This document shows positions 1-6,091 of a stretch of 6,652 nucleotides of DNA, piece after piece. The translations under genes and the position numbers were made by a program. Position 1 is the first letter of the stretch; each line of letters opens with the position of its first letter. Source of the stretch: Moraxellaceae bacterium (GTDB lineage Bacteria > Pseudomonadota > Gammaproteobacteria > Pseudomonadales > Ketobacteraceae); assembly GCA_002402125.1 (NCBI GenBank), contig NVVG01000136.1:5982-12633 (forward strand), written 5' to 3'. The notes beneath the pieces are model-generated. The model had not been told where the DNA came from and ran no database searches. It worked only from the letters and a program-made list of their open reading frames with translations.

Positions 1-732
1 ACTATTGAACCCCCCCGACGACCGGCCAAATTCCTTCAATATATGCGTACCACTTAAACGCTCCTTACCATTTCTTTTAATACTGGCTGAGCGCAATCCG
101 GATGCAATTAAACAATTTTCAAAACTATCAGAGTTAGCGGTAGAGGTAAAATGACGAGCGCTAGCTGCTATCCCATTAAGCGTGCCCATAGCAAAATCCC
201 CGTTATTGGGCAGCGAAGTACCATGGAAATCAATATGAATTGCTTTTGTTAATTTTGATTTGAAATTCGCCTTAATCTGATTTTGAAACACGCCAATTTG
301 ATCAAAGAAGGTATCGTAACGATACTTTAAAGTCGGTGACGCTTTCGCTAATGATGGCCCCAATGGCAACCTATAAAAGGGATTTGCTATATGCGATTGG
401 ATATTGTGTGACCACGAACGATTAAAATCTAATGTGCGCCGCTGTACCTTTGTCATCACGACATAAGGTGTAAAGCCTCTTTTCATCAAACTTAACATTA
501 CATAACCGGCAATCACCTGAGTGTTAGTATCCACACTGGATTTATTATATCGGCTATCACCGGTTATGGAGGGTGGCTCAACTCTTTCGGCGACAATACC
601 AGGGATTTTTTCCCAACCACCGTGAGGCACCGTTAAAAGAACAGGTATATCGCCCGCGCGGGACAACAGTTGCCCTACAGGATCAACAACCAATTCAACC
701 GCCACGTGTTTTCTCAATGCTCGAATTCGCAC
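1..732 (-). CDS. N-formylglutamate amidohydrolase-like protein, partial (3' end outside window)
   Basis: Open frame of 244 codons from a GTG at 732-730 running off the left edge without a stop. Seen motifs: VPHGG at residues 35-39, a conserved-looking DTNT at 68-71, RRTLDFNR at 98-105, IDFHG at 167-171 and a late SGGF at 239-242. This order (PHxG near the N-terminus, a DxNR block, then DxHG) is that of the N-formylglutamate amidohydrolase/FGase fold, zinc-dependent hydrolases of N-formyl-glutamate or related gamma-glutamyl or amide substrates. I see no signal peptide, so a cytoplasmic enzyme is likely. The start is fixed by AGGAGG eight bases upstream. It follows the small membrane-protein gene by 32 bp on the same strand, so the two are probably cotranscribed. 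No hut genes are visible, so a histidine-degradation role is unsupported and the substrate is unknown. A G7 run (plus-strand C at 10-16) lies near the window edge. Confidence 0.82.
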   Translation of the reverse strand, partial: MRIRALRKHVAVELVVDPVGQLLSRAGDIPVLLTVPHGGWEKIPGIVAERVEPPSITGDSRYNKSSVDTNTQVIAGYVMLSLMKRGFTPYVVMTKVQRRTLDFNRSWSHNIQSHIANPFYRLPLGPSLAKASPTLKYRYDTFFDQIGVFQNQIKANFKSKLTKAIHIDFHGTSLPNNGDFAMGTLNGIAASARHFTSTANSDSFENCLIASGLRSASIKRNGKERLSGTHILKEFGRSSGGFNS

Positions 733-740
733 GTCCAACC

Positions 741-746
741 CCTCCT
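741..746 (-). promoter_or_regulatory. Shine-Dalgarno site for the FGase-like gene
   Basis: On the minus strand this reads AGGAGG, the full anti-16S consensus, with eight bases between it and the GTG at 732. It decides the non-ATG start of the amidohydrolase-like gene, because the codons just downstream offer no ATG and the conserved PHGG block begins only about 35 residues in. Confidence 0.85.
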
Positions 747-764
747 AAGTTTAATGTTAATACG

Positions 765-1040
765 CTACCGAGAGCCCCATATTTTTGCCACAGCGCGATC
801 ACTACCCACTGTTCCCACAACGACACAAATAATACCACTACCACCAAATATCAGTACTGGGAACAGATAGGCTGGGTCTTGACCTTGAGCAAAAGCGAAT
901 ACAAGAGAGCCTAAACCGACAAACAACACACCCATTACAATCAATATTTTTCGATGGGATGATTTGTATAGATACGGTGAGTCGCCAGATTCAAATAGAT
1001 TTAATAACGGCGAGAAAATTGTACGAATTAATTGCTTCAC
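765..1040 (-). CDS. small two-helix membrane protein, function unknown
   Basis: A 91-residue protein that I do not recognise as a named family. It has a polar N-terminal stretch of about 30 residues with several basic positions, then two strongly hydrophobic segments at about 31-52 and 57-79 joined by a short QGQDP turn, and a short polar tail (SDRAVAKIWGSR). This predicts a helical hairpin in the inner membrane; by the positive-inside rule both ends would be cytoplasmic. The start is GTG at 1040 with only a weak TAGG about six bases upstream, so the start is less certain than the frame. Its stop lies 32 bp before the GTG of the amidohydrolase-like gene, which suggests an operon and perhaps a link between the two products. 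The overlapping plus-strand frame at 573-914 is low complexity and judged spurious. Confidence 0.7.
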   Translation of the reverse strand: MKQLIRTIFSPLLNLFESGDSPYLYKSSHRKILIVMGVLFVGLGSLVFAFAQGQDPAYLFPVLIFGGSGIICVVVGTVGSDRAVAKIWGSR

Positions 1041-1315
1041 TGCTTGCCTATACTAGGTGGGTCTAATTAATGGGCGACTAGCATGACATATAATAGACAT
1101 TTCGACAAAGCACTCCTGATCCAAATAACAGGGGCTCCGGTCCTAAAACACTCTCTAGATACTAGGGACCTACTTCGCGGCGAAAGATGCTTAAATATTA
1201 ACCGGCGGCGTAATAGTTCGCTTTCCCGCTTTACCGAGGGCACGTAATCGATTAATAATAGCTACAATAAAGAGACAAATTCTATAAGTCCTAGTTTGCC
1301 CTGCAGTTAGTTAGG

Positions 1316-1356
1316 AAAATTGGGGACAGCCCTCCTCTGTCTGGGCCATCAATTTC
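1316..1356. repeat. imperfect REP-like palindrome
   Basis: Left arm AAAATTGGGGACAG (1316-1329) and right part CTGTC (1337-1341) to AATTTC (1351-1356). GACAG/CTGTC pair exactly around a 7-base loop, and the outer AAATT/AATTT also pair, with a mismatched bulge between them. From memory, AATTGGGGACAG-type arms are common in REP-like elements mobilised by Y1 (IS200-like/RAYT) transposases. Only one copy is visible here and no transposase is nearby, so this is a suggestion. Confidence 0.35.
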
Positions 1357-1368
1357 AGTTCGTTGAAA
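1353..1368 (+). other. small stem-loop with TTCG loop
   Basis: TTTCAG-TTCG-TTGAAA forms a six-pair stem (closing pair G-T) around a TTCG tetraloop, 36 bases ahead of the TTG start at 1405. If transcribed it would lie in the leader of the plus-strand gene. There is no following T-run, so it is not a standard terminator. The site is short enough to be chance. Confidence 0.3.
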
Positions 1369-1404
1369 CTCAGCAAACACAACCGATAAAGTAGGGTATT
1401 CGCT

Positions 1405-2163
1405 TTGACCAATAAAATAGTTAACGAAAGAAAAGTCAAAAATGAAACCACCTTTGGCTCACCTTCTCAAGACACGGGAGATTCAAAAAAAGCCTACTCC
1501 ACGCTCAACCCTCACAACACAACAACAATTGATGAAAACCCTCTCTCCTTTATCGAAGAAGCGCCCAATGACGACGCTCCACGTATCCAAGACGCTAAAA
1601 CAAATACATCGCAAGCGAACGACGTCCATTTATTGTTGCAGCGTAAAAACCAAGCGCTATCGACAAGCAACCGACTTATGCAATTGGCAAAAGACTTATC
1701 TGACACGTCCTTTTCACAACCAGTTTCAATTAATTTACTTCCGTTGGTATACGGGTTATCGATCATTGCCTTAACGATTGGCATCTTAGCAGTCAGCATT
1801 AACACAATGTACATCTCTCTACCATTTGGATTGTTTTTTTTATTGTTGTTAGGTCCAGTAATATTTGTCATTGGAGTAATAGTAATACGATTGGTATTAG
1901 AAATAATTTCAGCAATCCTTCAAATGCAATCCCACACAGGAGGTATGGCAGAAGGTTTAAACCAAGTTGAAGACAGGATAGATGATTTGCAACATCAACT
2001 AAAAATCATGCTAAACAACACAGAAAACCTTACAGACACCGTGAGCAATGTCGATGACAACATAGAGCAATTCGGCACCATCATTAATGATCTACAGGGA
2101 CTCTCTGATCGAATACTTTTTTTTAAAAGTAAGAACCGGAAAAAGAAAATATCTCAAGAGTAA
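1405..2163 (+). CDS. membrane protein with disordered N-terminus and C-terminal coiled coil (possibly DUF4282-like)
   Basis: A 252-residue protein. Residues 1-75 are rich in N, T, S, D and K and look disordered. Residues about 76-100 form an amphipathic helix. Two hydrophobic helices follow at about 111-131 and 138-163, ending in an IRLVLEII segment, and residues 182-235 carry heptad-like spacing (GLNQVEDRIDDLQHQL and on) expected of a coiled coil. A basic tail (KSKNRKKK) closes it. The helix pair followed by RLxLE resembles DUF4282-type membrane proteins, but I hold this loosely. The start is TTG, supported by AGGG eight bases upstream and an in-frame stop at 1387-1389; the next in-frame ATG is near residue 92. 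Two runs of eight T (1834-1841 and 2117-2124) lie inside the gene. It converges on the PRTase-HAD gene. Function unknown; membrane scaffold or sensor is a guess. Confidence 0.75.
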   Translation: MTNKIVNERKVKNETTFGSPSQDTGDSKKAYSTLNPHNTTTIDENPLSFIEEAPNDDAPRIQDAKTNTSQANDVHLLLQRKNQALSTSNRLMQLAKDLSDTSFSQPVSINLLPLVYGLSIIALTIGILAVSINTMYISLPFGLFFLLLLGPVIFVIGVIVIRLVLEIISAILQMQSHTGGMAEGLNQVEDRIDDLQHQLKIMLNNTENLTDTVSNVDDNIEQFGTIINDLQGLSDRILFFKSKNRKKKISQE

Positions 2164-2273
2164 AACGAAAATACCTTGCCACAGTTGTAAAATTAAAACA
2201 GATGGGGCTAGTTATTAGTTAGTGTACAGACAAATATCCAATGGCAGCCCGATCTGAAATGTGTCACTAGCAT
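2164..2273. other. 110-bp convergent intergenic gap
   Basis: Lies between the stops of two converging genes. A terminator would be expected, but I find no GC-rich stem followed by a T-run on either strand, only short AT-rich imperfect repeats around ctagttattagttag. Confidence 0.5.
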
Positions 2274-3263
2274 TCAGCGCTTATTGCGTTTTTGAACTCC
2301 AAACAATATCTTCTTCGACTCCCTTAACAACGGATAGAAATGACTATCATACAAGCCTTTTAATCGATCAAGTATATTTATCCGGTCATTCACCAACAAG
2401 CTCATATAGCCAGGCATGTACATATGATTATCATCGGTACAATAGACAGGTTTACCACTCAACTCACATATTTCTTTAGCTTGAAATGGGTCACTCTCGA
2501 TAAACAAAACGCTACCTGAACGTTGATAAAAACCTGCTTTATGATCTCCATAACATCGTAACTTTTTCCTCTCCTGCTGACTCGGCAAGTCCAGCATAAT
2601 CAAGTTGTCATATTTAATTTTGTATTTATTCAACCATTGCTCCGTTTCTGGTCTGTACTTTTCCAAACGACTCGTTACTAGAGCAAACACCGTATACGAG
2701 GGTAAAAAACGGGGTTTGGCATTTAGGATAAAGTCTCTGTATAACACTCCATCATCATTCTGTTGCTCGGTTGGATCAACACAAAGAACACCATCAATAT
2801 CCAAACAGGAGTCTTTTAATACTTGATGGCCAAATAAATTCCATTCAAATACCCTGGGCTGGGAAACAAACTCTAGAAACACATCGACTCGATCATGCAT
2901 TAGCTTTGAAGAATATACCGCCAACGCATAGATATGTTTGTCAAATACGCTTCTTGCCTTTCGTACAGCTTCCTCCATGGTATTTCCCGTATTAATACTA
3001 TCATCTACAATTAACACGTTTTCAGCCTCAAAAGGTGTAGACAGCTCTCTGCGAACCCGCCTTGTATTGCCAGACGTTAAAGGCCTATTTTCAATAAAAC
3101 TCTCGATATCAGTACAATGCACATTAAGCAACAAGGAAATCATATATGCAGGAGCCATCCCGCTACGGGGCACTCCTACAACGAGGTCTATATTCAACTC
3201 AGAAATCCTCTGAATGTGATTCCTAATATCCGTATTAAGATCAGAATAGCTCTTGTAATTCAT
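2274..3263 (-). CDS. fused phosphoribosyltransferase-HAD phosphatase protein
   Basis: A 329-residue protein from ATG 3263. The N-terminal half is a type I phosphoribosyltransferase: GVPRSG at 30-35 and the PRPP-binding loop VLIVDDSINTGNT at 83-95, with the paired acidic residues D87-D88. The C-terminal half looks like a HAD phosphohydrolase: DIDGVL at 155-160 (nucleophile D155, acid D157), VTS at 196-198 (motif II), K242 (candidate motif III lysine) and IESDP at 255-259 (motif IV acids). Such a protein could move a ribose-phosphate between a base and PRPP and dephosphorylate the product or a related sugar phosphate; the real substrate is unknown. An upstream in-frame TTG at 3287 would add eight residues but has no Shine-Dalgarno. 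The ATG start matches where the conserved-looking YSDLNTDI begins, though its ribosome site is also weak. PRTase and HAD domains co-occur in Ter-type stress gene clusters and polysaccharide loci, but none of those partner genes are visible here. Confidence 0.82.
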   Translation of the reverse strand: MNYKSYSDLNTDIRNHIQRISELNIDLVVGVPRSGMAPAYMISLLLNVHCTDIESFIENRPLTSGNTRRVRRELSTPFEAENVLIVDDSINTGNTMEEAVRKARSVFDKHIYALAVYSSKLMHDRVDVFLEFVSQPRVFEWNLFGHQVLKDSCLDIDGVLCVDPTEQQNDDGVLYRDFILNAKPRFLPSYTVFALVTSRLEKYRPETEQWLNKYKIKYDNLIMLDLPSQQERKKLRCYGDHKAGFYQRSGSVLFIESDPFQAKEICELSGKPVYCTDDNHMYMPGYMSLLVNDRINILDRLKGLYDSHFYPLLRESKKILFGVQKRNKR

Positions 3264-3453
3264 AGGTTGTTGGTACCACCCTGGCAAATATGCCGAAGTA
3301 AATCAGAATCAACGAATTACGCTCGGCATAACAAATCCACATACCTTTCAGTATAGGTGATTAACAATCTGTGAATATATTTCTTAGTTGTATAGTACTT
3401 TCGAAAGGGAATAAGACAATCAGACTACATGGATAAAAAGGGATTAAATGCTT

Positions 3454-3473
3454 AACCAAACCAAACCAAACCA
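3454..3473. repeat. (AACCA)4 short tandem repeat
   Basis: Four exact copies of the pentamer AACCA, followed by an A-rich run. It is non-coding and about 190 bp upstream of the membrane-protein start. Copy-number change would shift the spacing of upstream sites only. Confidence 0.9.
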
Positions 3474-3548
3474 AAAATCACCCACCTCCCTATACTTGAG
3501 CGAATTTCAACCGCATCGACAACCTAATGCAATAAGACTGGAAATTTC

Positions 3549-3565
3549 ATTACCTCAGAGGTAAT
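3549..3565. promoter_or_regulatory. perfect palindrome 1 (candidate operator)
   Basis: ATTACCTCAGAGGTAAT: eight-base arms ATTACCTC and GAGGTAAT around a single central A, with no mismatch. It is the leftmost of three adjoining palindromes upstream of the membrane-protein/XRE operon and has the size and symmetry of a dimeric HTH operator. Confidence 0.55.
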
Positions 3566-3576
3566 TGATTCAATTA
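3562..3576. promoter_or_regulatory. perfect palindrome 2 (candidate operator)
   Basis: TAATTGATTCAATTA: seven-base arms around a central T, sharing its first four bases with the end of palindrome 1. Its ATTGA/TCAAT core recurs in palindrome 3. TTGATT at 3565-3570 could also serve as a -35, with CAATAT at 3588-3593 as a -10 (17-base spacer); that promoter would be covered by palindromes 2 and 3. Confidence 0.45.
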
Positions 3577-3577
3577 T

Positions 3578-3595
3578 CTATATTGATCAATATAG
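3578..3595. promoter_or_regulatory. perfect 18-bp palindrome 3 (candidate operator)
   Basis: CTATATTGATCAATATAG is an exact 18-bp palindrome with no spacer. It ends 50 bp before the ATG at 3646, the expected position for an operator over the promoter of the membrane-protein/XRE operon. Autoregulation by the XRE protein encoded 0.5 kb downstream is the simplest reading. Confidence 0.55.
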
Positions 3596-3645
3596 GTTCA
3601 ACACCCGTAAACACTGACACCATTGACTAACCTAGAGGGTTAACC

Positions 3646-4032
3646 ATGAAATACACACTCATCCAAAAATCCATGATCGCTAATGCCACCTTTTCTACGG
3701 CCTGTGCATTAACAATCTTTAGCTACAGTGCAACCCTGTCACAATGGCTTGGAAATATTCAGCCGCTACTATTACAGGGCTTAGCGGTCTCACTATTAAG
3801 TTTTGCCGCCACGCTAGTATGGGTGGCGACACGCTCACAACTACAGACTACACTGGCTAAACTTATCACCATAGCGGATTGGGCTTGGGTGCTAGCAACA
3901 CCGCTGGTTATTATGTTGTTTTACACCCAGTTGAGCGAGCATGGCATTGCCTTAATGCTGGCCGTGGCATTTGCGGTAGGTACCTGTGCTTGGTTTCAGC
4001 AAAAAGGATTAAAGCAGATCGCTGTGAATTAG
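3646..4032 (+). CDS. small four-helix membrane protein, function unknown
   Basis: A 128-residue, almost wholly hydrophobic protein with segments at about 10-30, 41-62, 73-94 and 98-117, and a short basic C-terminus. A striking polar/aromatic patch, TIADWAWVL (75-83), sits at the start of helix 3. The overall look is that of small uncharacterised proteobacterial inner-membrane proteins; I cannot give it a family name. The ATG has AGAGGG six bases upstream (3634-3639), and the short TAACC/GGTTA dyad around that site (3628-3642) might partly mask it. The XRE regulator begins 57 bp after its stop on the same strand, so the two probably form an operon. Membrane sensor or effector controlled by the regulator is an inference. 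Confidence 0.8.
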   Translation: MKYTLIQKSMIANATFSTACALTIFSYSATLSQWLGNIQPLLLQGLAVSLLSFAATLVWVATRSQLQTTLAKLITIADWAWVLATPLVIMLFYTQLSEHGIALMLAVAFAVGTCAWFQQKGLKQIAVN

Positions 4033-4078
4033 TCCGTTATAATCCAAAGTGAAAAGCCACCAACAAACCCAATTTATG

Positions 4079-4082
4079 AGGA
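4079..4082 (+). promoter_or_regulatory. Shine-Dalgarno site for the XRE gene
   Basis: AGGA with a seven-base spacer to the TTG at 4090. It decides this non-ATG start. A short ATG frame of five codons starting at 4076 and ending with the TGA at 4091-4093 overlaps the real start and could allow weak translational coupling. Confidence 0.7.
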
Positions 4083-4089
4083 ATGTACC

Positions 4090-4869
4090 TTGAGTGTCGG
4101 TCAATTATTACAACACTACAGAAAGTCGCAACACTTTAGTCAACTTGCACTGGCAACAGAAGCAGAGATTTCATCGAGGCACATAAGTTTTATAGAAACC
4201 GGCCGCTCACAACCCAGTAGACAGGTATTGCTGACCCTCGCGAATGCCATGGATTTGGCACATCGAGACGTGAATTTATTAATGCGTACTGCGGGTTACT
4301 CCGCCATGTATCAACACCGGGGGCTTGATGACCCACAAATGAAACCTGTGTCGGATGCATTAAACATGATGTTGGAAAACCACCTTCCTTATCCATCGGT
4401 AGTGATTGATAAAGATTGGAATATATTAATGATGAACGCATCTTATCAACAGCTACTTAGCTCGTTTCCAATGCAGCTAAATGATAATACTAACGCCAAC
4501 AATGTGTTGGAGCTATTATTTTCTCCTAATGGATTGCGCTCCGTCATTGCTAATTGGGACGAGGTGGCATCCCATTTGCTGAGAGTGCGAGCACGAGAAG
4601 AAGCACTAAATATAAATCAGGGCGACAGTCTATTAAAACGACTATTAGCGTACCCGAATATTCCTGATTGGAAAAAAATTAACGACGCAGAAATCGAGAA
4701 ACCGATGCTTTCACTTCAATTGAATTTAGGCCAGGTAACGCTAAATCTATTTTCAACCATCACCACTTTTGGTACAGCAGCAGATATCACCTTGCAAGAG
4801 CTAAGAATAGAATCTTACTTTCCAGCAGATGAGCAGACCAAAGATTTTTTTACTGCTAATAGCGCGTAA
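4090..4869 (+). CDS. XRE-family regulator with MmyB-like ligand-binding domain
   Basis: A 259-residue protein. Residues 4-65 form a Cro/C1-type helix-turn-helix (LLQHYRKSQHFSQLALA, then SSRHISFIETGRSQPSR as the recognition region, then LLTLANAMDL). From about 80 to 245 the sequence matches the MmyB-like regulator ligand-binding type, a PAS-like fold, with the signature YPSVVIDKDWNILMMN at 101-116. Such proteins act as small-molecule-responsive repressors or activators, and the ligand is usually unknown. The start is TTG at 4090 with AGGA seven bases upstream; the ATG at 4076 reads into a stop after five codons, so it is not the start. The gene follows the four-helix membrane protein by 57 bp. 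Palindromes at 3549-3595 are plausible targets. No C-terminal truncation is evident. Confidence 0.88.
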   Translation: MSVGQLLQHYRKSQHFSQLALATEAEISSRHISFIETGRSQPSRQVLLTLANAMDLAHRDVNLLMRTAGYSAMYQHRGLDDPQMKPVSDALNMMLENHLPYPSVVIDKDWNILMMNASYQQLLSSFPMQLNDNTNANNVLELLFSPNGLRSVIANWDEVASHLLRVRAREEALNINQGDSLLKRLLAYPNIPDWKKINDAEIEKPMLSLQLNLGQVTLNLFSTITTFGTAADITLQELRIESYFPADEQTKDFFTANSA

Positions 4870-4883
4870 AAAACCTAACGCCT

Positions 4884-4898
4884 AGAAGGTAACCTTCT
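4884..4898. terminator. candidate stem-loop between convergent genes
   Basis: AGAAGGTAACCTTCT is a perfect 15-base palindrome (six-pair stem, TAA loop) 14 bp past the XRE stop and between two converging genes. It lacks an adjacent T-run on the plus strand; on the minus strand a T6 run lies about ten bases beyond. It could be a weak bidirectional terminator, or a protein-binding palindrome, since it shares AGGTAA with palindrome 1. Confidence 0.3.
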
Positions 4899-4990
4899 TA
4901 TATCTACCACCTATACCTAATAACCCAGTGAAATATACTGCAGGATAGAGAGCTATCTAATTTTCTAGTTAATGCCAACATCAAAAATGA

Positions 4991-5674
4991 TTAACCTCCA
5001 TTATTTTTCCAGTAGTGCTGCAAGTTACAACTATTGTTGGTATCAAAAGTAGCGTCAGTCACTTCCAAAGACAAAATCCTGTCGAGACGAAACATCCGAT
5101 AGCCCTCTCGTTTCTCACACCAAGCAATTAATGTCCAAACATTCCCCCAGAAAACCAGGCCCAAGGGTAAAACTTGCCGATGAGACGATTCACCGTCTTC
5201 ACGTTGATAATGCATCTGCAATTTCAGCTGTTGCTTTATGCTTAAATGAATCTCATCACTAAATCGAGCGCTACGCTCCCTATGGATAGCCGGTACAATC
5301 AACCACTCGGGTTTCTGCACATATTGTCGATGCAGATCTTCTGGCAACACACTATGTATTTTGTTCAGCGCCCTATCGGCAGCGGCACCGACTTTCTTTC
5401 CACTCCAGCTTTGCACCATACGTACACCCAACAGCAGCGCTTCCAACTCCTCTTCGTCAAACATCAAAGGGGGAATATCAAAACGTGGTTTGAGTCGGTA
5501 ACCGATACCGGCTTCCGACTCAATAGGCATGCCCGACGAGACCAACGCCTGCATATCACGATAAATAGTTCGTTCAGACACCTCAAGCTCTGCGGCCAAT
5601 TGCTCTGCAGTAATCACTGTACGGCGACCACGTAACAACGTGATAATTTGAAAAAGGCGTTCGGCTTTACGCAT
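4991..5674 (-). CDS. WYL-domain HTH transcriptional regulator (YafY-like)
   Basis: A 227-residue protein. Residues 1-62 are a DeoR/HTH_11-type winged helix (RLFQIITLL, then ITAEQLAAELEVSERTIYRDM, then GIGYRL). Residues about 140-203 are the WYL domain, with RQVLPLGLVFWGNVWTLIAWCE and the closing FRLDRI at 195-200. The name-giving W-Y-L is W-T-L (180-182) here. WYL domains of the SH3-like Sm fold bind ligands, in some cases nucleic acids or nucleotides, and control the attached HTH. The ATG at 5674 has no clear Shine-Dalgarno, but it lies 12 bp after the stop of the upstream ABM-like gene, so translation is probably coupled. In bacteria this regulator type often sits next to small enzyme genes such as ABM, glyoxalase-like or DinB-like proteins that it controls. 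Here the pair is self-contained, and the likely target is its own operon promoter. Confidence 0.9.
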   Translation of the reverse strand: MRKAERLFQIITLLRGRRTVITAEQLAAELEVSERTIYRDMQALVSSGMPIESEAGIGYRLKPRFDIPPLMFDEEELEALLLGVRMVQSWSGKKVGAAADRALNKIHSVLPEDLHRQYVQKPEWLIVPAIHRERSARFSDEIHLSIKQQLKLQMHYQREDGESSHRQVLPLGLVFWGNVWTLIAWCEKREGYRMFRLDRILSLEVTDATFDTNNSCNLQHYWKNNGG

Positions 5675-5686
5675 ATGGGCTGTATC

Positions 5687-6013
5687 TTAGTTGGTATTGC
5701 TGCATTCTGTCGGGGTTTCAGTTAAAACCGGCATATGACGCATGGTAATAGACGTTTCATCCGTTAAAGCAATCAATGATTGACCGGCAGGATCAGTCAT
5801 AAATTTTTCTCCAGCATTTTTAGCACTGGTCATATCTTGCCAATAAACCACATCAAATAACAGCCCCTTGTCGTCCTCACTCAACGAGCGGTACATAAAA
5901 CCAGGTTGTTGACGTAAAAAATCATTAACCTGCGCATGAGTAGCCGCCAACTGTTCACTACTGATATCATTTTTTAGACGGTAAGAAACCATTTCTACGG
6001 TCGTTTGAGACAT
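5687..6013 (-). CDS. antibiotic-biosynthesis-monooxygenase-like (dimeric alpha-beta barrel) protein
   Basis: A 108-residue protein from ATG 6013, beginning MSQTTVEMVSYRL. Its pattern, a first strand (VEMVSYRL), a helix (SSEQLAATHAQVNDFLRQQPG), FMYRSL, then LLFDVVYWQDMTSAKNA, fits ABM-type dimeric ferredoxin-like barrels, which bind small organic molecules and sometimes act as cofactor-free oxygenases. Catalysis cannot be shown from sequence alone. An open frame extends upstream to 6082, but the extra 23 residues look non-conserved, and the ATG at 6013 has AGGA eight bases upstream (plus-strand TCCT at 6022-6025). The WYL regulator follows after 12 bp. The protein is probably cytoplasmic, with no signal peptide. 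It may handle the same compound that the WYL domain senses (inference). Confidence 0.8.
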   Translation of the reverse strand: MSQTTVEMVSYRLKNDISSEQLAATHAQVNDFLRQQPGFMYRSLSEDDKGLLFDVVYWQDMTSAKNAGEKFMTDPAGQSLIALTDETSITMRHMPVLTETPTECSNTN

Positions 6014-6021
6014 ATTACTAT

Positions 6022-6025
6022 TCCT
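6022..6025 (-). promoter_or_regulatory. Shine-Dalgarno site for the ABM-like gene
   Basis: Reads AGGA on the minus strand, eight bases before the ATG at 6013. It favours this start over the longer frame opening at 6082. Confidence 0.7.
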
Positions 6026-6091
6026 AGTGTATGGGTAAAGTTTTAGATTACGGTACATTTGTGTTCGAACCAGAACCATCATACGACAGGG

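Larger units (their letters stand above)
1041..1404. other. 364-bp divergent intergenic region
   Basis: Separates the minus-strand membrane-protein operon from the plus-strand gene at 1405. I find no frame with coding character on either strand. It should hold the divergent promoters, but I see no convincing -35/-10 pair for either gene. A TATAAT at 1089-1094 on the plus strand lacks a fitting -35 and sits over 300 bp from the downstream gene. The supported content is the imperfect palindrome at 1316-1356 and the small hairpin at 1353-1368. The stretch 1120-1260 has a patchwork of short dyads and could be remnant DNA. Confidence 0.6.
3264..3645. other. 382-bp divergent intergenic region
   Basis: Lies between the PRTase-HAD gene (minus) and the membrane-protein/XRE operon (plus). 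No coding frame is convincing. It holds an AACCA tandem repeat (3454-3473) and a tight cluster of palindromes (3549-3595). On the minus strand a TATACT at about 3348-3353 is a possible -10 for the PRTase-HAD gene, without a good -35. Confidence 0.6.

Noticed and set aside
573..914. Plus-strand open frame of 113 codons
   Set aside because: Overlaps both the FGase-like gene and the small membrane protein on the opposite strand, which have recognisable motifs or membrane segments; its own product is low complexity (runs of N and T) and has no good ribosome site.
1363..1390. TTGAAA (1363-1368) and GATAAA (1385-1390) as a promoter for the gene at 1405
   Set aside because: Transcription would begin within about ten bases of the TTG start and exclude the Shine-Dalgarno AGGG at 1393-1396; the -10 match is also poor.
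1512..1871. Minus-strand frame of 119 codons opposite the coiled-coil membrane protein
   Set aside because: Shadow of the plus-strand gene; the plus frame has coherent membrane and coiled-coil structure and a supported start.
3454..3473. Tandem repeat as part of a CRISPR array or integron attC site
   Set aside because: The unit is only five bases with no spacers, and no R'/R'' core sites or cas/integrase genes are present.
5246..5635. Plus-strand frame of 129 codons
   Set aside because: Lies antisense within the clearly identified WYL regulator; no domain or start signal.
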